From NCBI RefSeq assembly GCF_048548695.1, contig NZ_JBLYIF010000008.1: 64,000 nucleotides of DNA. The stretch is one strand, 5' to 3'. Below the pieces are notes generated by a model, which saw nothing but the letters and a program-made list of their open reading frames with translations, was not told the origin of the DNA and did not search any database. Below, in pieces: positions 26,396 to 34,939 of the stretch; position 1 is the first letter of the stretch, and every line of letters starts with the position of its first letter. The stretch comes from Neptuniibacter sp048548695 (lineage in GTDB: Bacteria; Pseudomonadota; Gammaproteobacteria; Pseudomonadales; Balneatricaceae). Position numbers and translations under genes: made by a program.

Positions 26396-27916
26396 TTAGA
26401 AGAAGCCCAGCGGGTTAACGTCGTAGCTAACCAGCATGTTTTTAGTCTGCTGATAATGCTCAAGCATCATCTTGTGAGTCTCACGACCTACACCAGACTT
26501 CTTGTAACCACCGAATGCAGCGTGAGCTGGGTACAGGTGGTAGCAGTTAGTCCAAACACGACCAGCTTGGATGCCGCGACCCATGCGGTAAGCACGGTTC
26601 ATATCACGAGTCCAGACGCCAGAACCCAGACCGAACTCAGTATCGTTGGCGATAGCCAGCGCTTCTGCTTCGTCTTTAAAGGTGGTTACAGAAACCACTG
26701 GGCCAAAGATCTCTTCCTGGAAGACACGCATATTATTGGTGCCTTTGATCAGGGTTGGCTGAATGTAGTAGCCGCCTTTCAGGTCATCATTGATCTGTTC
26801 AACGCCGCCACCCATCAGGATTTGAGCGCCTTCTTCACGACCGATGTCCATGTAACCCAAGATCTTGTCGAACTGTTCCTGAGAAGCCTGAGCACCCACC
26901 ATGGTTTCAGTATCCAGCGGGTTACCACGCTTGATGTTCTTAGCACGGGCGATTACTTTCTCAATGAATTCATCAGCGATGGATTCCTGAACCAGCAGAC
27001 GTGAAGGACAAGTACATACTTCACCGGAGTTGAAGTAAGCCAGGACAGAACCTTCGATACACTTGCTCAGGTACTCATCTTCAAAGTTCATTACATCTTC
27101 GAAATAAACGTTTGGAGACTTACCACCCAGCTCTGTAGTAGAAGGAATGATGTTTTCAGCAGCACATTTCATAATGTGCGCACCAACTGGAGTAGAACCG
27201 GTGAACGCGATCTTAGCGATACGCGTGCTGCTAGCCAGAGCCTGACCAGCTTCAGCACCGAAGCCGTTTACGATGTTCAGAGTACCCGGTGGCAACAAGT
27301 CACCAATGCATTCCATCAGGATCAAGATAGATACTGGAGTCTGCTCAGCGGGTTTCAGAACGATAGTGTTACCCGCAGCCAGAGCTGGGGCAATTTTCCA
27401 CGCAGCCATCAGCAGCGGGAAGTTCCAAGGAATGATCTGGCCTACAACACCCAGTGGCTCATGGAAATGGTAAGCAACGGTGTTTTCATCAATCTCACCA
27501 ATGCTACCTTCCTGCGCACGGATACAGCCAGCAAAATAACGGAAATGGTCGGCAGCCAGAGGAACATCGGCAGCCAGAGTTTCACGTACAGCTTTACCGT
27601 TGTCCCAGGTTTCCGCAACAGCCAGCCTTTCCAGGTTGGCTTCCATGCGATCTGCAACTTTAAGCAGTACGTTAGAACGTTCGATAGCAGAAGCTTTACC
27701 CCATGCACCTTTTGCAGCGTGAGCAGCATCGAGTGCTAACTCAATGTCTTCAGCTGTTGAGCGTGGGATTTCACAGATGGCTTCACCAGTAACAGGGGTG
27801 TGATTGGTAAAATACTGGCCTTTTACAGGCTCAACCCACTCACCGTTGATGAAGTTGCCGAAACGGGATTTAAATGAAACAACAGAGCCTTCTGCACCTG
27901 GCTTAGCGTAAATCAT
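26396..27916 (-). CDS. exaC: NAD-dependent aldehyde dehydrogenase, ExaC/PedI type
   Basis: Oxidises the aldehyde released by the PQQ alcohol dehydrogenases to the acid, in the cytoplasm. 506 residues, the size of ExaC/AcoD enzymes. Rossmann and cofactor motif IIPWNFPLLMAAWKIAPALAAGNT (quoted in parts), FTGSTPVG, active-site Glu in TTELGGKSPN, and catalytic Cys301 in NSGEVCTCPSR. The ending EHYQQTKNMLVSYDVNPLGFF is typical of the subgroup. Codon use is strongly biased to GGT/GCT/CTG/AAC-type codons, as in highly expressed genes. An inverted repeat lies ~170 bp upstream (28085-28110). It neighbours the lanthanide-type dehydrogenase, as pedI neighbours pedH in Pseudomonas putida. Confidence 0.95.
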   Translation of the reverse strand: MIYAKPGAEGSVVSFKSRFGNFINGEWVEPVKGQYFTNHTPVTGEAICEIPRSTAEDIELALDAAHAAKGAWGKASAIERSNVLLKVADRMEANLERLAVAETWDNGKAVRETLAADVPLAADHFRYFAGCIRAQEGSIGEIDENTVAYHFHEPLGVVGQIIPWNFPLLMAAWKIAPALAAGNTIVLKPAEQTPVSILILMECIGDLLPPGTLNIVNGFGAEAGQALASSTRIAKIAFTGSTPVGAHIMKCAAENIIPSTTELGGKSPNVYFEDVMNFEDEYLSKCIEGSVLAYFNSGEVCTCPSRLLVQESIADEFIEKVIARAKNIKRGNPLDTETMVGAQASQEQFDKILGYMDIGREEGAQILMGGGVEQINDDLKGGYYIQPTLIKGTNNMRVFQEEIFGPVVSVTTFKDEAEALAIANDTEFGLGSGVWTRDMNRAYRMGRGIQAGRVWTNCYHLYPAHAAFGGYKKSGVGRETHKMMLEHYQQTKNMLVSYDVNPLGFF

Positions 27917-28242
27917 CTTCTAATTGCCTCTTTGTTTTTATCAACTCACTCGATATGGGGAGAGTGACGGTTAGATTACTCATAGATAGTAGCTACCCAG
28001 CGCAAAACACAGGAATCATCCATTGGATGTGAAAATTTAATTATTTGGTATTACTTTTTAAATCCTCATCAAATGTGAGGCCTTCAGACAGGCCCACAGG
28101 ACCCTGTCTGGCAGCACGAAAGTCACTTTGAAATAATGTTTTACGCTATAAGCTGATTTAACGGTTATATAGAACATCAGTAGACAGGCAGATACACTTA
28201 GTCTGACAATAAAAACAATATGATGTTCAGCATAGGTGAAGC
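27917..28242. promoter_or_regulatory. 326-bp divergent promoter region of exaC and the FRG gene
   Basis: AT-rich, no gene. It contains inverted repeats at 28064-28080 (CCTCA/TGAGG) and 28085-28110 (8-bp arms CAGACAGG/CCTGTCTG, 10-nt loop), either of which could be an operator. GAGG lies ~10 nt before the exaC ATG. Confidence 0.45.
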
Positions 28243-29025
28243 ATGAGCCGCATCCATTATGTAAATACTTGGCAAGAGTTTCTCGAACTGGTTGAAGCCT
28301 CTGATTTAAGAGGCTGGGCGTTTCGAGGCCAGAAAGATGCTGCCTGGAAGTTGGAAAGTTCTCTCACCCGCTATCTGAATGAATATGTACCCGGTGGTCG
28401 CTGGGCGCTGCAGGAGGATCGGGCAATCCGCGTATTCAAGCGCAAAGCCCACTATTTCCTGAATGACACCACGGCGCTGAAAGATGACTTCCGCTGCCTG
28501 GCCCTGATGCAGCACCATGGTGCTCCAACCCGGTTACTGGATTTCACCAAATCGCCCTATGTCGCAGCGTTTTTTGCTCTGGAAGCTGCGACCAAGGAAG
28601 CTGCAGTGTTTGCCGTTAACACACCTGCCCTGTGGCACAAGGCAACCCCACCCGATGCGCCGGAATTAAACCGCGAAGCAATCGACCCCCGGCAAGGCTG
28701 CAACCTGAAGAAATTCTATCTGTCCAATCGCTACCCCGTAGTCTGGCCCGGGGAACCTTGGTCAATGGATCGACGTATCGTGGCGCAAAGCGGCACCTTC
28801 ATGCTGCCAGGTAAAATCACAGAAACCTTGGAAGAACTACTGGATACCTATGAGTATTCCGAGCCCCTAGTGGCAAAAATCATCCTCAATCCCGCCATCA
28901 GGACTGAGGCAATGGAGGCGCTGTACCGTATGAACATTACCAGCGCCACCCTGTTCCCGGATCTTGATGGTCTGGCACGTTCGATTAAATATGAACTTGA
29001 AGTTCGCTGGGTCGGCCATCAATAG
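28243..29025 (+). CDS. FRG-domain protein
   Basis: 260 residues. The N-terminal FRG domain (named for its Phe-Arg-Gly) is visible: GWAFRGQKDAAWKLESSL (FRG at 27-29), then LALMQHHGAPTRLLDFTKSPYVAAFFAL (~86-113, a hallmark block) and an acid-containing C-terminal region. The biochemical role of FRG domains is unknown; they occur in stand-alone proteins of bacteria and phages, often in accessory regions. It is monocistronic here, bounded by a terminator at 29079-29109, and sits between exaC and pedH, where it has no obvious link to alcohol oxidation. Confidence 0.88.
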   Translation: MSRIHYVNTWQEFLELVEASDLRGWAFRGQKDAAWKLESSLTRYLNEYVPGGRWALQEDRAIRVFKRKAHYFLNDTTALKDDFRCLALMQHHGAPTRLLDFTKSPYVAAFFALEAATKEAAVFAVNTPALWHKATPPDAPELNREAIDPRQGCNLKKFYLSNRYPVVWPGEPWSMDRRIVAQSGTFMLPGKITETLEELLDTYEYSEPLVAKIILNPAIRTEAMEALYRMNITSATLFPDLDGLARSIKYELEVRWVGHQ

Positions 29026-29078
29026 CCAGCACCCCATAGACATAAACGCCGCATAGTCCGCAGCCGACAGTCAACCAC

Positions 29079-29109
29079 AAAAAAGCCAGCACACAAGTGC
29101 TGGCTTTTT
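29079..29109. terminator. Bidirectional terminator between FRG gene and pedH
   Basis: 8-bp GC stem GCCAGCAC/GTGCTGGC (29085-29092, 29097-29104), loop ACAA, with A-run before and T-run after, so it works on both strands. Confidence 0.92.
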
Positions 29110-29120
29110 GCTGGGACAAA

Positions 29121-29140
29121 CCGGACCGCAAGCGGTCCGG
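29121..29140 (-). terminator. GC-rich hairpin just after pedH
   Basis: Perfect 9-bp stem (29121-29129 with 29132-29140), 2-nt loop, 14 bp past the pedH stop. Only three T follow on the minus strand, so it probably acts with the bidirectional terminator or stabilises the mRNA 3' end. Confidence 0.6.
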
Positions 29141-29154
29141 GAAGTAAGTCAGAC

Positions 29155-30924
29155 TTACTTAGGCAGTTTGAAGGTCCAAACAGCGCCACCCTGGTTCAGG
29201 TGTTTAACGCGTTTAGCAACTTCACCACCCCATAGAGGTACTGCACCACCCCAACCGGAAACAACGGAGATGTACTGCTCACCGTCCTGTTCCCAAGTAA
29301 TTGGAGAGCCTACGATACCTGAACCGGTGTTGAACTGATAAGCCAGCTCACCCGTTTTAGCATTGAAGCCTTTCAGGTAGCCCTCTGGAGTACCGATGAA
29401 TACCAGGTTGCCCGCGGTAGTCATAGCTCCACCCCATAGAGGTGCGTAGTTTTTGTAGCTCCATACCTCTTTACCGGTCTTAGGATCCATTGCACGCAGC
29501 ACACCGATGTATTCATCGTTGGTTGGGTGAATAGTGAAACCAGCACCTAGGTAAGCAGCACCTTTTTTGTATGCAGTAGGTTCGTTCCAGATATCCATCT
29601 GCCATTCGTTAGAAGGCACATAGAACAGACCAGTGTCCTTGCTGTAAGAAACAGGCATCCAGTTCTTACCACCCAAGAAAGATGGAGCAGCTACAACTGT
29701 GCTACCTTTCTTGCCGTCTTTAGAGTCAGCAGGGTTACCTGGACGGAAAGCTTCATCAAGGATTGGACGACCAGTTTTTGGATCCAGACCTTTAGCCCAA
29801 GTAATCTTGTCTACGAACGGGAAGCCACGAATGAAGCTACCGTTTTCGCGGTTCAGGACGTACATGAAACCGTTACGGTCAGCAGTCGCTGCTGCTTTGA
29901 TGGTTTTGCCGCCTTCTTTGTAATCAAAGGAAACCAGCTCGTTTACACCATCGTAGTCCCAGCCATCGTGTGGAGTAGTCTGGAAGTGCCATGCAATTTT
30001 ACCAGTGTCTGGGTCAATCGCTACACGAGAAGAGGAGAACAGGTTGTCACCTGGACGCAGGTGAGAGTTCCATGGTGCTGGGTTACCAGTACCGAAGAAC
30101 ATCAGGTCTACGTCAGCATCGTAAGTACCGCCCAACCAAGTGGCAGCACCACCGGACTTCCACAGGTCGCCAGGCCAAGTTTTGCCCGCAGCACCGCCGG
30201 AGATTCCAGCTTCCATTTTTTTGCCATCTTTCCAGATGTAACCCATGTGGCCTTCAACGGTTGGACGAGTCCAAACGATATCACCCGTTTTAGCATCGTA
30301 AGCTTCAACTTTACCCACGATACCAAACTCACCACCGGAAACGCCGGTGATTACTTTGCCCTTAACTATGATAGGGGCAGCAGTGATGGAGTAACCGGCC
30401 TGGTAATCTTCAACGGTTTTTTTCCATACAACTTTACCAGACTTAGCATCCAGAGCGACCAGCTTGGCATCCAGAGTACCGAAGATAACCAGATCGTCGT
30501 AAAGAGCCACACCACGGTTGATTACGTCACAGCAAGGCATGATGCCATCTGGCAGACGTGCGTTGTATTCCCACAGCTCTTCACCAGTTGTGGTGTCGAT
30601 AGCGAATACACGAGAGTAAGACGCCGTAACATACATTACGCCATCTTTAACCATTGGCTGAGATTCCTGGCCACGCTGTTTCTCACCGCCAAAAGAGAAT
30701 GCCCATACCGGACGCAGGTCCTTAACAGTGTCAACATTCACTTTGTCCAGCGAGCTGTAACGCTGACCCTGAAGGCCCATGCCGTTAGAAACAACGTCAT
30801 CAGTGGTCATTGCATCGTTCATAATATCTTTGTCAGTAACGCCGGCGTTCGCCAAACCAGCGATAGACACTGCTGCTACTAGGGCTGAAACTGCAAACCC
30901 TTTGCTGCGGCCAAATTTTTTCAT
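29155..30924 (-). CDS. pedH: PQQ-dependent alcohol dehydrogenase, lanthanide type (PedH/ExaF-like)
   Basis: Periplasmic quinoprotein that oxidises alcohols and passes electrons to cytochrome c. 589 residues: signal peptide (~1-27, ...SIAGLANA), eight-bladed propeller with tryptophan-docking repeats, and the vicinal disulfide Cys131-Cys132 (MPCCDV) that stacks on PQQ. Catalytic Asp323 lies in HDGWDYDGVNE, with a second Asp at +2 (Asp325). This Asp-Tyr-Asp is the known mark of Ln3+-dependent enzymes (XoxF, ExaF, PedH). Metal ligands are also expected in GGEFG and GTGNPAPWN. Codon use is that of a very highly expressed gene. Strong ribosome site GAGGAG. The enzyme group is PedH-like rather than XoxF by gene context; substrate range is inferred. 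Confidence 0.93.
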   Translation of the reverse strand: MKKFGRSKGFAVSALVAAVSIAGLANAGVTDKDIMNDAMTTDDVVSNGMGLQGQRYSSLDKVNVDTVKDLRPVWAFSFGGEKQRGQESQPMVKDGVMYVTASYSRVFAIDTTTGEELWEYNARLPDGIMPCCDVINRGVALYDDLVIFGTLDAKLVALDAKSGKVVWKKTVEDYQAGYSITAAPIIVKGKVITGVSGGEFGIVGKVEAYDAKTGDIVWTRPTVEGHMGYIWKDGKKMEAGISGGAAGKTWPGDLWKSGGAATWLGGTYDADVDLMFFGTGNPAPWNSHLRPGDNLFSSSRVAIDPDTGKIAWHFQTTPHDGWDYDGVNELVSFDYKEGGKTIKAAATADRNGFMYVLNRENGSFIRGFPFVDKITWAKGLDPKTGRPILDEAFRPGNPADSKDGKKGSTVVAAPSFLGGKNWMPVSYSKDTGLFYVPSNEWQMDIWNEPTAYKKGAAYLGAGFTIHPTNDEYIGVLRAMDPKTGKEVWSYKNYAPLWGGAMTTAGNLVFIGTPEGYLKGFNAKTGELAYQFNTGSGIVGSPITWEQDGEQYISVVSGWGGAVPLWGGEVAKRVKHLNQGGAVWTFKLPK

Positions 30925-31279
30925 TGTAGGCTCCTCTACGGATATTTTTATTGGCGTTCAGGAGAGAGCCGGGAAATCTTCCCGGATCATGCGTCTCATT
31001 GTTTTAGTTTGCCGAATTAGCAACAATTAAACGGCAGAACTAGATTTATAATCACTTGGTAGTAGTACCGTAAAATTTTCAGCATCTCGCAGAATAAAGT
31101 GCCAGAAATCTAAACCGGCCCAGATACACTGATAATGGTGCATAGAAAAAAATAGCACATATTTTGCGAGGTGTTTTTTCATGCTACCTTAGGCGCAATT
31201 TAGGCCTAGTTTCGCTTGAAAATATTTATTTTCAATATGCGAGGCAAAACAGCACATCTCGGACCCAACTGTTCAACTA
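30925..31279. promoter_or_regulatory. 355-bp region carrying the pedH promoter
   Basis: No gene. Strongly AT-rich at 31021-31070 and 31145-31240. Holds TACCTTAGGCG at 31185-31195 (CGCCTAAGGTA reading toward pedH), similar to CGCCTTAGGTA 229-239 bp before the exaA-like gene. No terminator was seen for the hydrolase gene that ends at 31280. Confidence 0.45.
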
Positions 31280-32218
31280 TTACTCAAATGCAGCTTCTTC
31301 ATAGCTGGGGTATAGGTGCGCGACGGTACGTATAAACTCACGTTGGGTCAGTGCGATACCCGCAAAACGCGGATCAATTGGTAATTCAATCACTTCGGTC
31401 ATACTCAGGCCACGCTCAGCAGCGCTTGTCAGGGTTGCGTCCAACCAAGTGAGATAATCGGCCATCTGCTGGTACGCTCTCCCGTCATCAACCACAGGGC
31501 CATGCCCAGGCACCAACAGTTTAAATGAAGTCAGCTCTAGCTGCTTAAGTTCAGCCAGCCATGTTTGCAGGCCAGGGGTATGCGGGGTTGTCAGCGCACG
31601 CTGATAAAATACCATATCAGAGGTAAACAACACCCCGGTGGTATGATCCATAATCACTAGATCAGCACCGGTATGGCCGGTGAAGGTCAGAAAAGAGAAG
31701 TGATGTCCGCCAAATTTCAGCACCTCTTGTTTCAGGACCTTATTGGGCATTGTGGATTCAGTATCTCGCATCCAGTCGCCTACCAAGCGATACATATTTT
31801 CCGCAAACGCGTTACCACTTTGTGCGATTTGGCGACCCGTTTCAGGCAGTGCCCAAATTGTTGCATCAGTAAACGCCTGGTTACCTAGGAAATGATCCGG
31901 ATGGCTATGGGTGATAAACACATGCTTAATGGGTTTATCGGTCAGTTTTTCGATTGCCTGACGCATCTCCCGGCCATAGCGATAGGAGGGACCAGTATCA
32001 ATAACGATGACACCATCATCGGTGACAATAAAGGCGGTGTTCACAATATTGCCACCATTATGCATGGTGAAGTCTTCCAACTTACCCTGCAACACCCAGG
32101 TATTTTCAGCGATCTGTTTGGGCTGCAAATTGTAGGTCAGTGGTGCAGCGAAAGTCATCGCCGGCGCAAGTAAGCTACAGCAGATATAAACACCTAACAG
32201 GCGGAGTAAAAGTTTCAT
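31280..32218 (-). CDS. Quinoprotein relay system zinc metallo-hydrolase (MBL fold)
   Basis: 312 residues from the ATG at 32218 (AAGGA ~9 nt upstream), with a signal peptide (~1-24, ...APAMTFAAP), so periplasmic. Metallo-beta-lactamase fold: zinc motif THSHPDHFLG (HxHxDH), further His in FTGHTGAD, Asp in FTSDMVF and His in VPGHGP. It belongs by sequence and context to the 'quinoprotein relay system' hydrolases found beside PQQ dehydrogenases with a SoxYZ-like protein. Substrate is unknown; a thioester or persulfide on its neighbour is one possibility (inference). It lies 13 bp after the SoxYZ-like gene. Confidence 0.87.
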   Translation of the reverse strand: MKLLLRLLGVYICCSLLAPAMTFAAPLTYNLQPKQIAENTWVLQGKLEDFTMHNGGNIVNTAFIVTDDGVIVIDTGPSYRYGREMRQAIEKLTDKPIKHVFITHSHPDHFLGNQAFTDATIWALPETGRQIAQSGNAFAENMYRLVGDWMRDTESTMPNKVLKQEVLKFGGHHFSFLTFTGHTGADLVIMDHTTGVLFTSDMVFYQRALTTPHTPGLQTWLAELKQLELTSFKLLVPGHGPVVDDGRAYQQMADYLTWLDATLTSAAERGLSMTEVIELPIDPRFAGIALTQREFIRTVAHLYPSYEEAAFE

Positions 32219-32231
32219 AACTGTTCGTCCT

Positions 32232-32987
32232 TTACAGTGTCTGCTCGAATTCATTACCACCATTATCACGCATCCAGATAATGTGTTTACTGTCTGAATC
32301 GCGCACATCAAATGAAATCACCGGGTTCTCGCTCACCGGCTGAGACAATTCAAGCCGCGCCATATCGCCACCGTCACTATTACGCAATACAACCTGCTGA
32401 ATGTAGAATTCAGGTATACCATCGGCCAACCCGGTATCCATTGGATGAATAACCTTCAGCTTGTAACGCCCTTGCTCTCCCCGGGCGAACAGTTTAGTTT
32501 TCATCTCACCCAAGTGGCTCTCCCAGTAAGGGTTAGCATTGCCCATGCTGGGTGCAGTACAACCGCCACCTGCAGCATCCAAATACTGGCCACCGACGTG
32601 CCAACTCCCATCCTTGGTTAATACGGCAGCCCGCACTGCTGTGCCCTGCTGTACTTTAATGCGCAGGGATACCCTAGGCACCACGTCCGGATGGGGATAG
32701 TAAGTAAAGATATGCTGAATTGGATTAAGGTCGGCCCAGGCAACAATTTTTACAATCTCGCCACTGTAGGCAGTCGCATCCACCGAAACAGGAGCCTGAG
32801 TCGGGTCCTCTGCAAATGCAGGCACCTCCACGACAATCTTGTCGTCAAACTGATAAGGCGCATCACCAATGAAAATTTGCCGCATATAATCCCACATCGG
32901 AGAGTTAAGCGGATCCTCGCTCTGTGCGGCGGTTGCCGTCGAGCAAAGACCTAAGCTCAACATGATGGCGATCATATGACGTTTCAT
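32232..32987 (-). CDS. Quinoprotein dehydrogenase-associated SoxYZ-like carrier
   Basis: 251 residues; start at 32987 chosen for AGGAG 5 nt upstream. Signal peptide (~1-21, ...LCSTATA). The N-terminal half is SoxY-like: it ends in the GGCTAPS motif (~145-151), whose Cys matches the swinging thiol arm of SoxY, which carries sulfur intermediates. The C-terminal half is SoxZ-like (~160-251). SoxYZ fusions of this kind accompany PQQ alcohol dehydrogenases in many proteobacteria without thiosulfate oxidation genes, as here. Function unknown. Confidence 0.87.
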   Translation of the reverse strand: MKRHMIAIMLSLGLCSTATAAQSEDPLNSPMWDYMRQIFIGDAPYQFDDKIVVEVPAFAEDPTQAPVSVDATAYSGEIVKIVAWADLNPIQHIFTYYPHPDVVPRVSLRIKVQQGTAVRAAVLTKDGSWHVGGQYLDAAGGGCTAPSMGNANPYWESHLGEMKTKLFARGEQGRYKLKVIHPMDTGLADGIPEFYIQQVVLRNSDGGDMARLELSQPVSENPVISFDVRDSDSKHIIWMRDNGGNEFEQTL

Positions 32988-33051
32988 AAGCACTCCTGCA
33001 TGCGCATCCGGCTTTTCGGACCGGTTTATTATTGTTCACGTCTACTGAAAT

Positions 33052-33073
33052 AAAGCCCCGTCAACGCGGGGCT
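33052..33073 (-). terminator. Terminator of the exaB-binding-protein operon
   Basis: 7-bp stem AGCCCCG/CGGGGCT (33054-33060, 33067-33073), 6-nt loop, followed on the minus strand by TTTATTT. It lies 22 bp past the stop of the binding-protein gene and separates it from the SoxYZ-like transcript. Confidence 0.75.
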
Positions 33074-33095
33074 AAGTTATTGACCGAGCAGTATA

Positions 33096-34010
33096 TCAGT
33101 GAGCTATCTCCTGATAGAACGCCGGTTTCTCATAACGAAGTCCGTACTTCTGGAACACTGTTTCCATATCCCCGGATCTGACCATTTTATCGACAATATC
33201 TTCAACCGCATAACCCAGCTGCCGGTAGCTCTGCTTAATCGCCATGCCCAAGTCCCATTGCTGTTTACCCATCGCCGGATATGAGTTTTCACCCAATTTA
33301 TAGGCAGATTGAGGGCGGCTAAACAGCAGCCAGTCTATCTCTGAGCGCATGGCCATCACCGCTGACACTTCCCCGTTTTCCAGTCCTTCATAAGCAGCCG
33401 CTGCGTTGGTGTAATGTTTGGTTTTATCCCGCATTCGGCCACCCGCGGCAGATGTCATGTAAAAAGATGGCAAACTATCGATCTCGACACCAATCGGGTG
33501 GTACTGAAACACTGCAATCGTGGTGACATGTTTCATTTTTCGACTGTCGTATACCACCTGCCAACGTTCGCTTTGATAAGGACCAAACATCACAACTTCT
33601 TCATTGATCAGCGCACCGGTTGAGTCCCTCATATAGGAAAACTCACGGTCATATGGCACACGCATCATGACATCGGCAAGGGTCTTCATCGCCATAGGAT
33701 TGTCTTCATCCTTGTCGAGGTAGTGCCCTTTCCAGACATTGTTACGCAGATCATCTTCCAGATTTTCATCTGGCGTTATCCAGTGGACTTGCAACTTAAC
33801 CCCAAGTTCCTTGGCGATCTGCTTGCCGATTTCGACATCGACACCCGCCGGTTTACCATTCTGCTCAAACGAAAACGGAGGAAAGTCCTTATAAACACCA
33901 ATTCTGATATAACCACTGCTAATAACATCGTCGTAATAACGAGAATGCGCCAGGCTGCTAAGCAGGCTGGCGCATAGGAGTATTGCAGTTTTAAAGAGCT
34001 CTTTACTCAT
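33096..34010 (-). CDS. Quinoprotein-associated periplasmic binding protein (MoxJ-like, SBP_bac_3 fold)
   Basis: 304 residues; the ATG at 34010 overlaps the cytochrome stop by 8 bases (ATGAGTAA), so it is translationally coupled. Signal peptide (~1-22, ...LLSSLAHS), then the type-2 solute-binding fold opening YIRIGVYKDFPPFSFEQNGKPAGVDVEIGKQIA (in parts). The related MoxJ of methylotrophs is not a transporter subunit but helps mature or assemble methanol dehydrogenase, so a chaperone or assembly role is the best guess. No permease adjoins. Confidence 0.85.
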   Translation of the reverse strand: MSKELFKTAILLCASLLSSLAHSRYYDDVISSGYIRIGVYKDFPPFSFEQNGKPAGVDVEIGKQIAKELGVKLQVHWITPDENLEDDLRNNVWKGHYLDKDEDNPMAMKTLADVMMRVPYDREFSYMRDSTGALINEEVVMFGPYQSERWQVVYDSRKMKHVTTIAVFQYHPIGVEIDSLPSFYMTSAAGGRMRDKTKHYTNAAAAYEGLENGEVSAVMAMRSEIDWLLFSRPQSAYKLGENSYPAMGKQQWDLGMAIKQSYRQLGYAVEDIVDKMVRSGDMETVFQKYGLRYEKPAFYQEIAH

Positions 34011-34446
34011 CAACTGCAACACTCTCCAAATAAGCACGAATTGCCCACAGAGCTTCCTGACTCAGATGCTCTGCCATTTTTGGCATGTAAACACGGCCAT
34101 CACGCACCGCACCGTTACGCACACGGTAGACATACCATTCGTCACCTTCGAGACCAGGCTCCAGAAAACGCAGATCCGGTGCAATACCACCAGAGATGGC
34201 TTCCAGACCGTGACAACGGGCACAGTTCTGGGTGTATGCAGAAGAACCGATCTGGATAGCCAGGTCACGGTTTTCATAGTCAGGACCATATGGCTGGGTC
34301 TCAACCCACTCATCGCCCAGAACTTTAAGCCCGGTCACATCAACGTTTTGTGGCGTTACATCACCGTGCGCCATCACCTGGGCGGACAGTGCTGTTGCCA
34401 GCAGGCCTGCTGCAGCAAGACCAGAAACTTTTTTATTAATAAACAT
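34003..34446 (-). CDS. exaB: Cytochrome c550 (ExaB/PedF), electron acceptor of the PQQ dehydrogenases
   Basis: 147 residues with signal peptide (~1-26, ...SAQVMA). One haem c site CARCHG (~74-79); the distal Met ligand is likely in VYMPKMAEHLSQ. The class-I fold ends in a C-terminal helix. Takes electrons from the alcohol dehydrogenase and hands them to a terminal oxidase. Divergent from the calcium-type dehydrogenase gene, as exaB/pedF is beside exaA/pedE in pseudomonads. Confidence 0.9.
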   Translation of the reverse strand: MFINKKVSGLAAAGLLATALSAQVMAHGDVTPQNVDVTGLKVLGDEWVETQPYGPDYENRDLAIQIGSSAYTQNCARCHGLEAISGGIAPDLRFLEPGLEGDEWYVYRVRNGAVRDGRVYMPKMAEHLSQEALWAIRAYLESVAVDE

Positions 34447-34939
34447 TCTTCATCACCACTTAATTAAATAGACTCTACGAAGCCAGTTTTACCTACCCGC
34501 AACTTAACTCATCCTTAAGCTTCCATATTAAGTCTGGGCTCGGATTCAGTAGTTCTTATTATGTGTCTTAAACTGACCTGATCTGAGATTTGAGCCGCCA
34601 TGGACTTTGCTGCTATATGATATTGGTAGAGCAAAAAATCCAAGAATTATACTTTGGCTTTTATAAACTACTCCATTAGTACCCCTTCCTGCCATTTGCA
34701 CGCCTTAGGTATCAGTTATTCAGGCACGCCCTCCTTCCTTAGCATTAATACTGGACATTTAATACCTGAAAGTATCCTAAGACCTCACAGAAGTATTCCT
34801 CTTATTACGGGCAATTAACCTTTATTACTCAGGAATTGCTCCATTGTTGCTGACTTCAGTTCCCACCGAAAATAATCACAGCGGCCATGACCGCAAGCAA
34901 GATGAGTCAGATCGATTTTTAAACTAAGGATTAAAAACA
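34447..34939. promoter_or_regulatory. 493-bp divergent control region between exaB and exaA
   Basis: No gene. Contains CGCCTTAGGTA (34701-34711), a related CCTTAGC near 34737 and CCTAAG at 34776-34781. It also has GCATTAATACTGG (34742-34754), a 13-mer found again at the same distance before the porin gene. These are candidate activator sites for the LuxR-type regulators encoded downstream; not tested. AAGGA precedes the exaA ATG. Confidence 0.5.

Noticed and set aside
26351..27004. 217-aa open frame opposite exaC
   Set aside because: Same shadow effect; begins inside the terminator region of exaC.
29968..30882. 304-aa open frame opposite pedH
   Set aside because: Antisense to a strongly biased coding sequence, which often leaves the opposite frame open; composition is not protein-like.
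29155..30924. Methanol dehydrogenase MxaF/XoxF
   Set aside because: The DYD motif is shared with XoxF, but the neighbours (exaC, AgmR-type regulator, ped-like ABC set) fit the PedH/ExaF group; no mxa genes are present.
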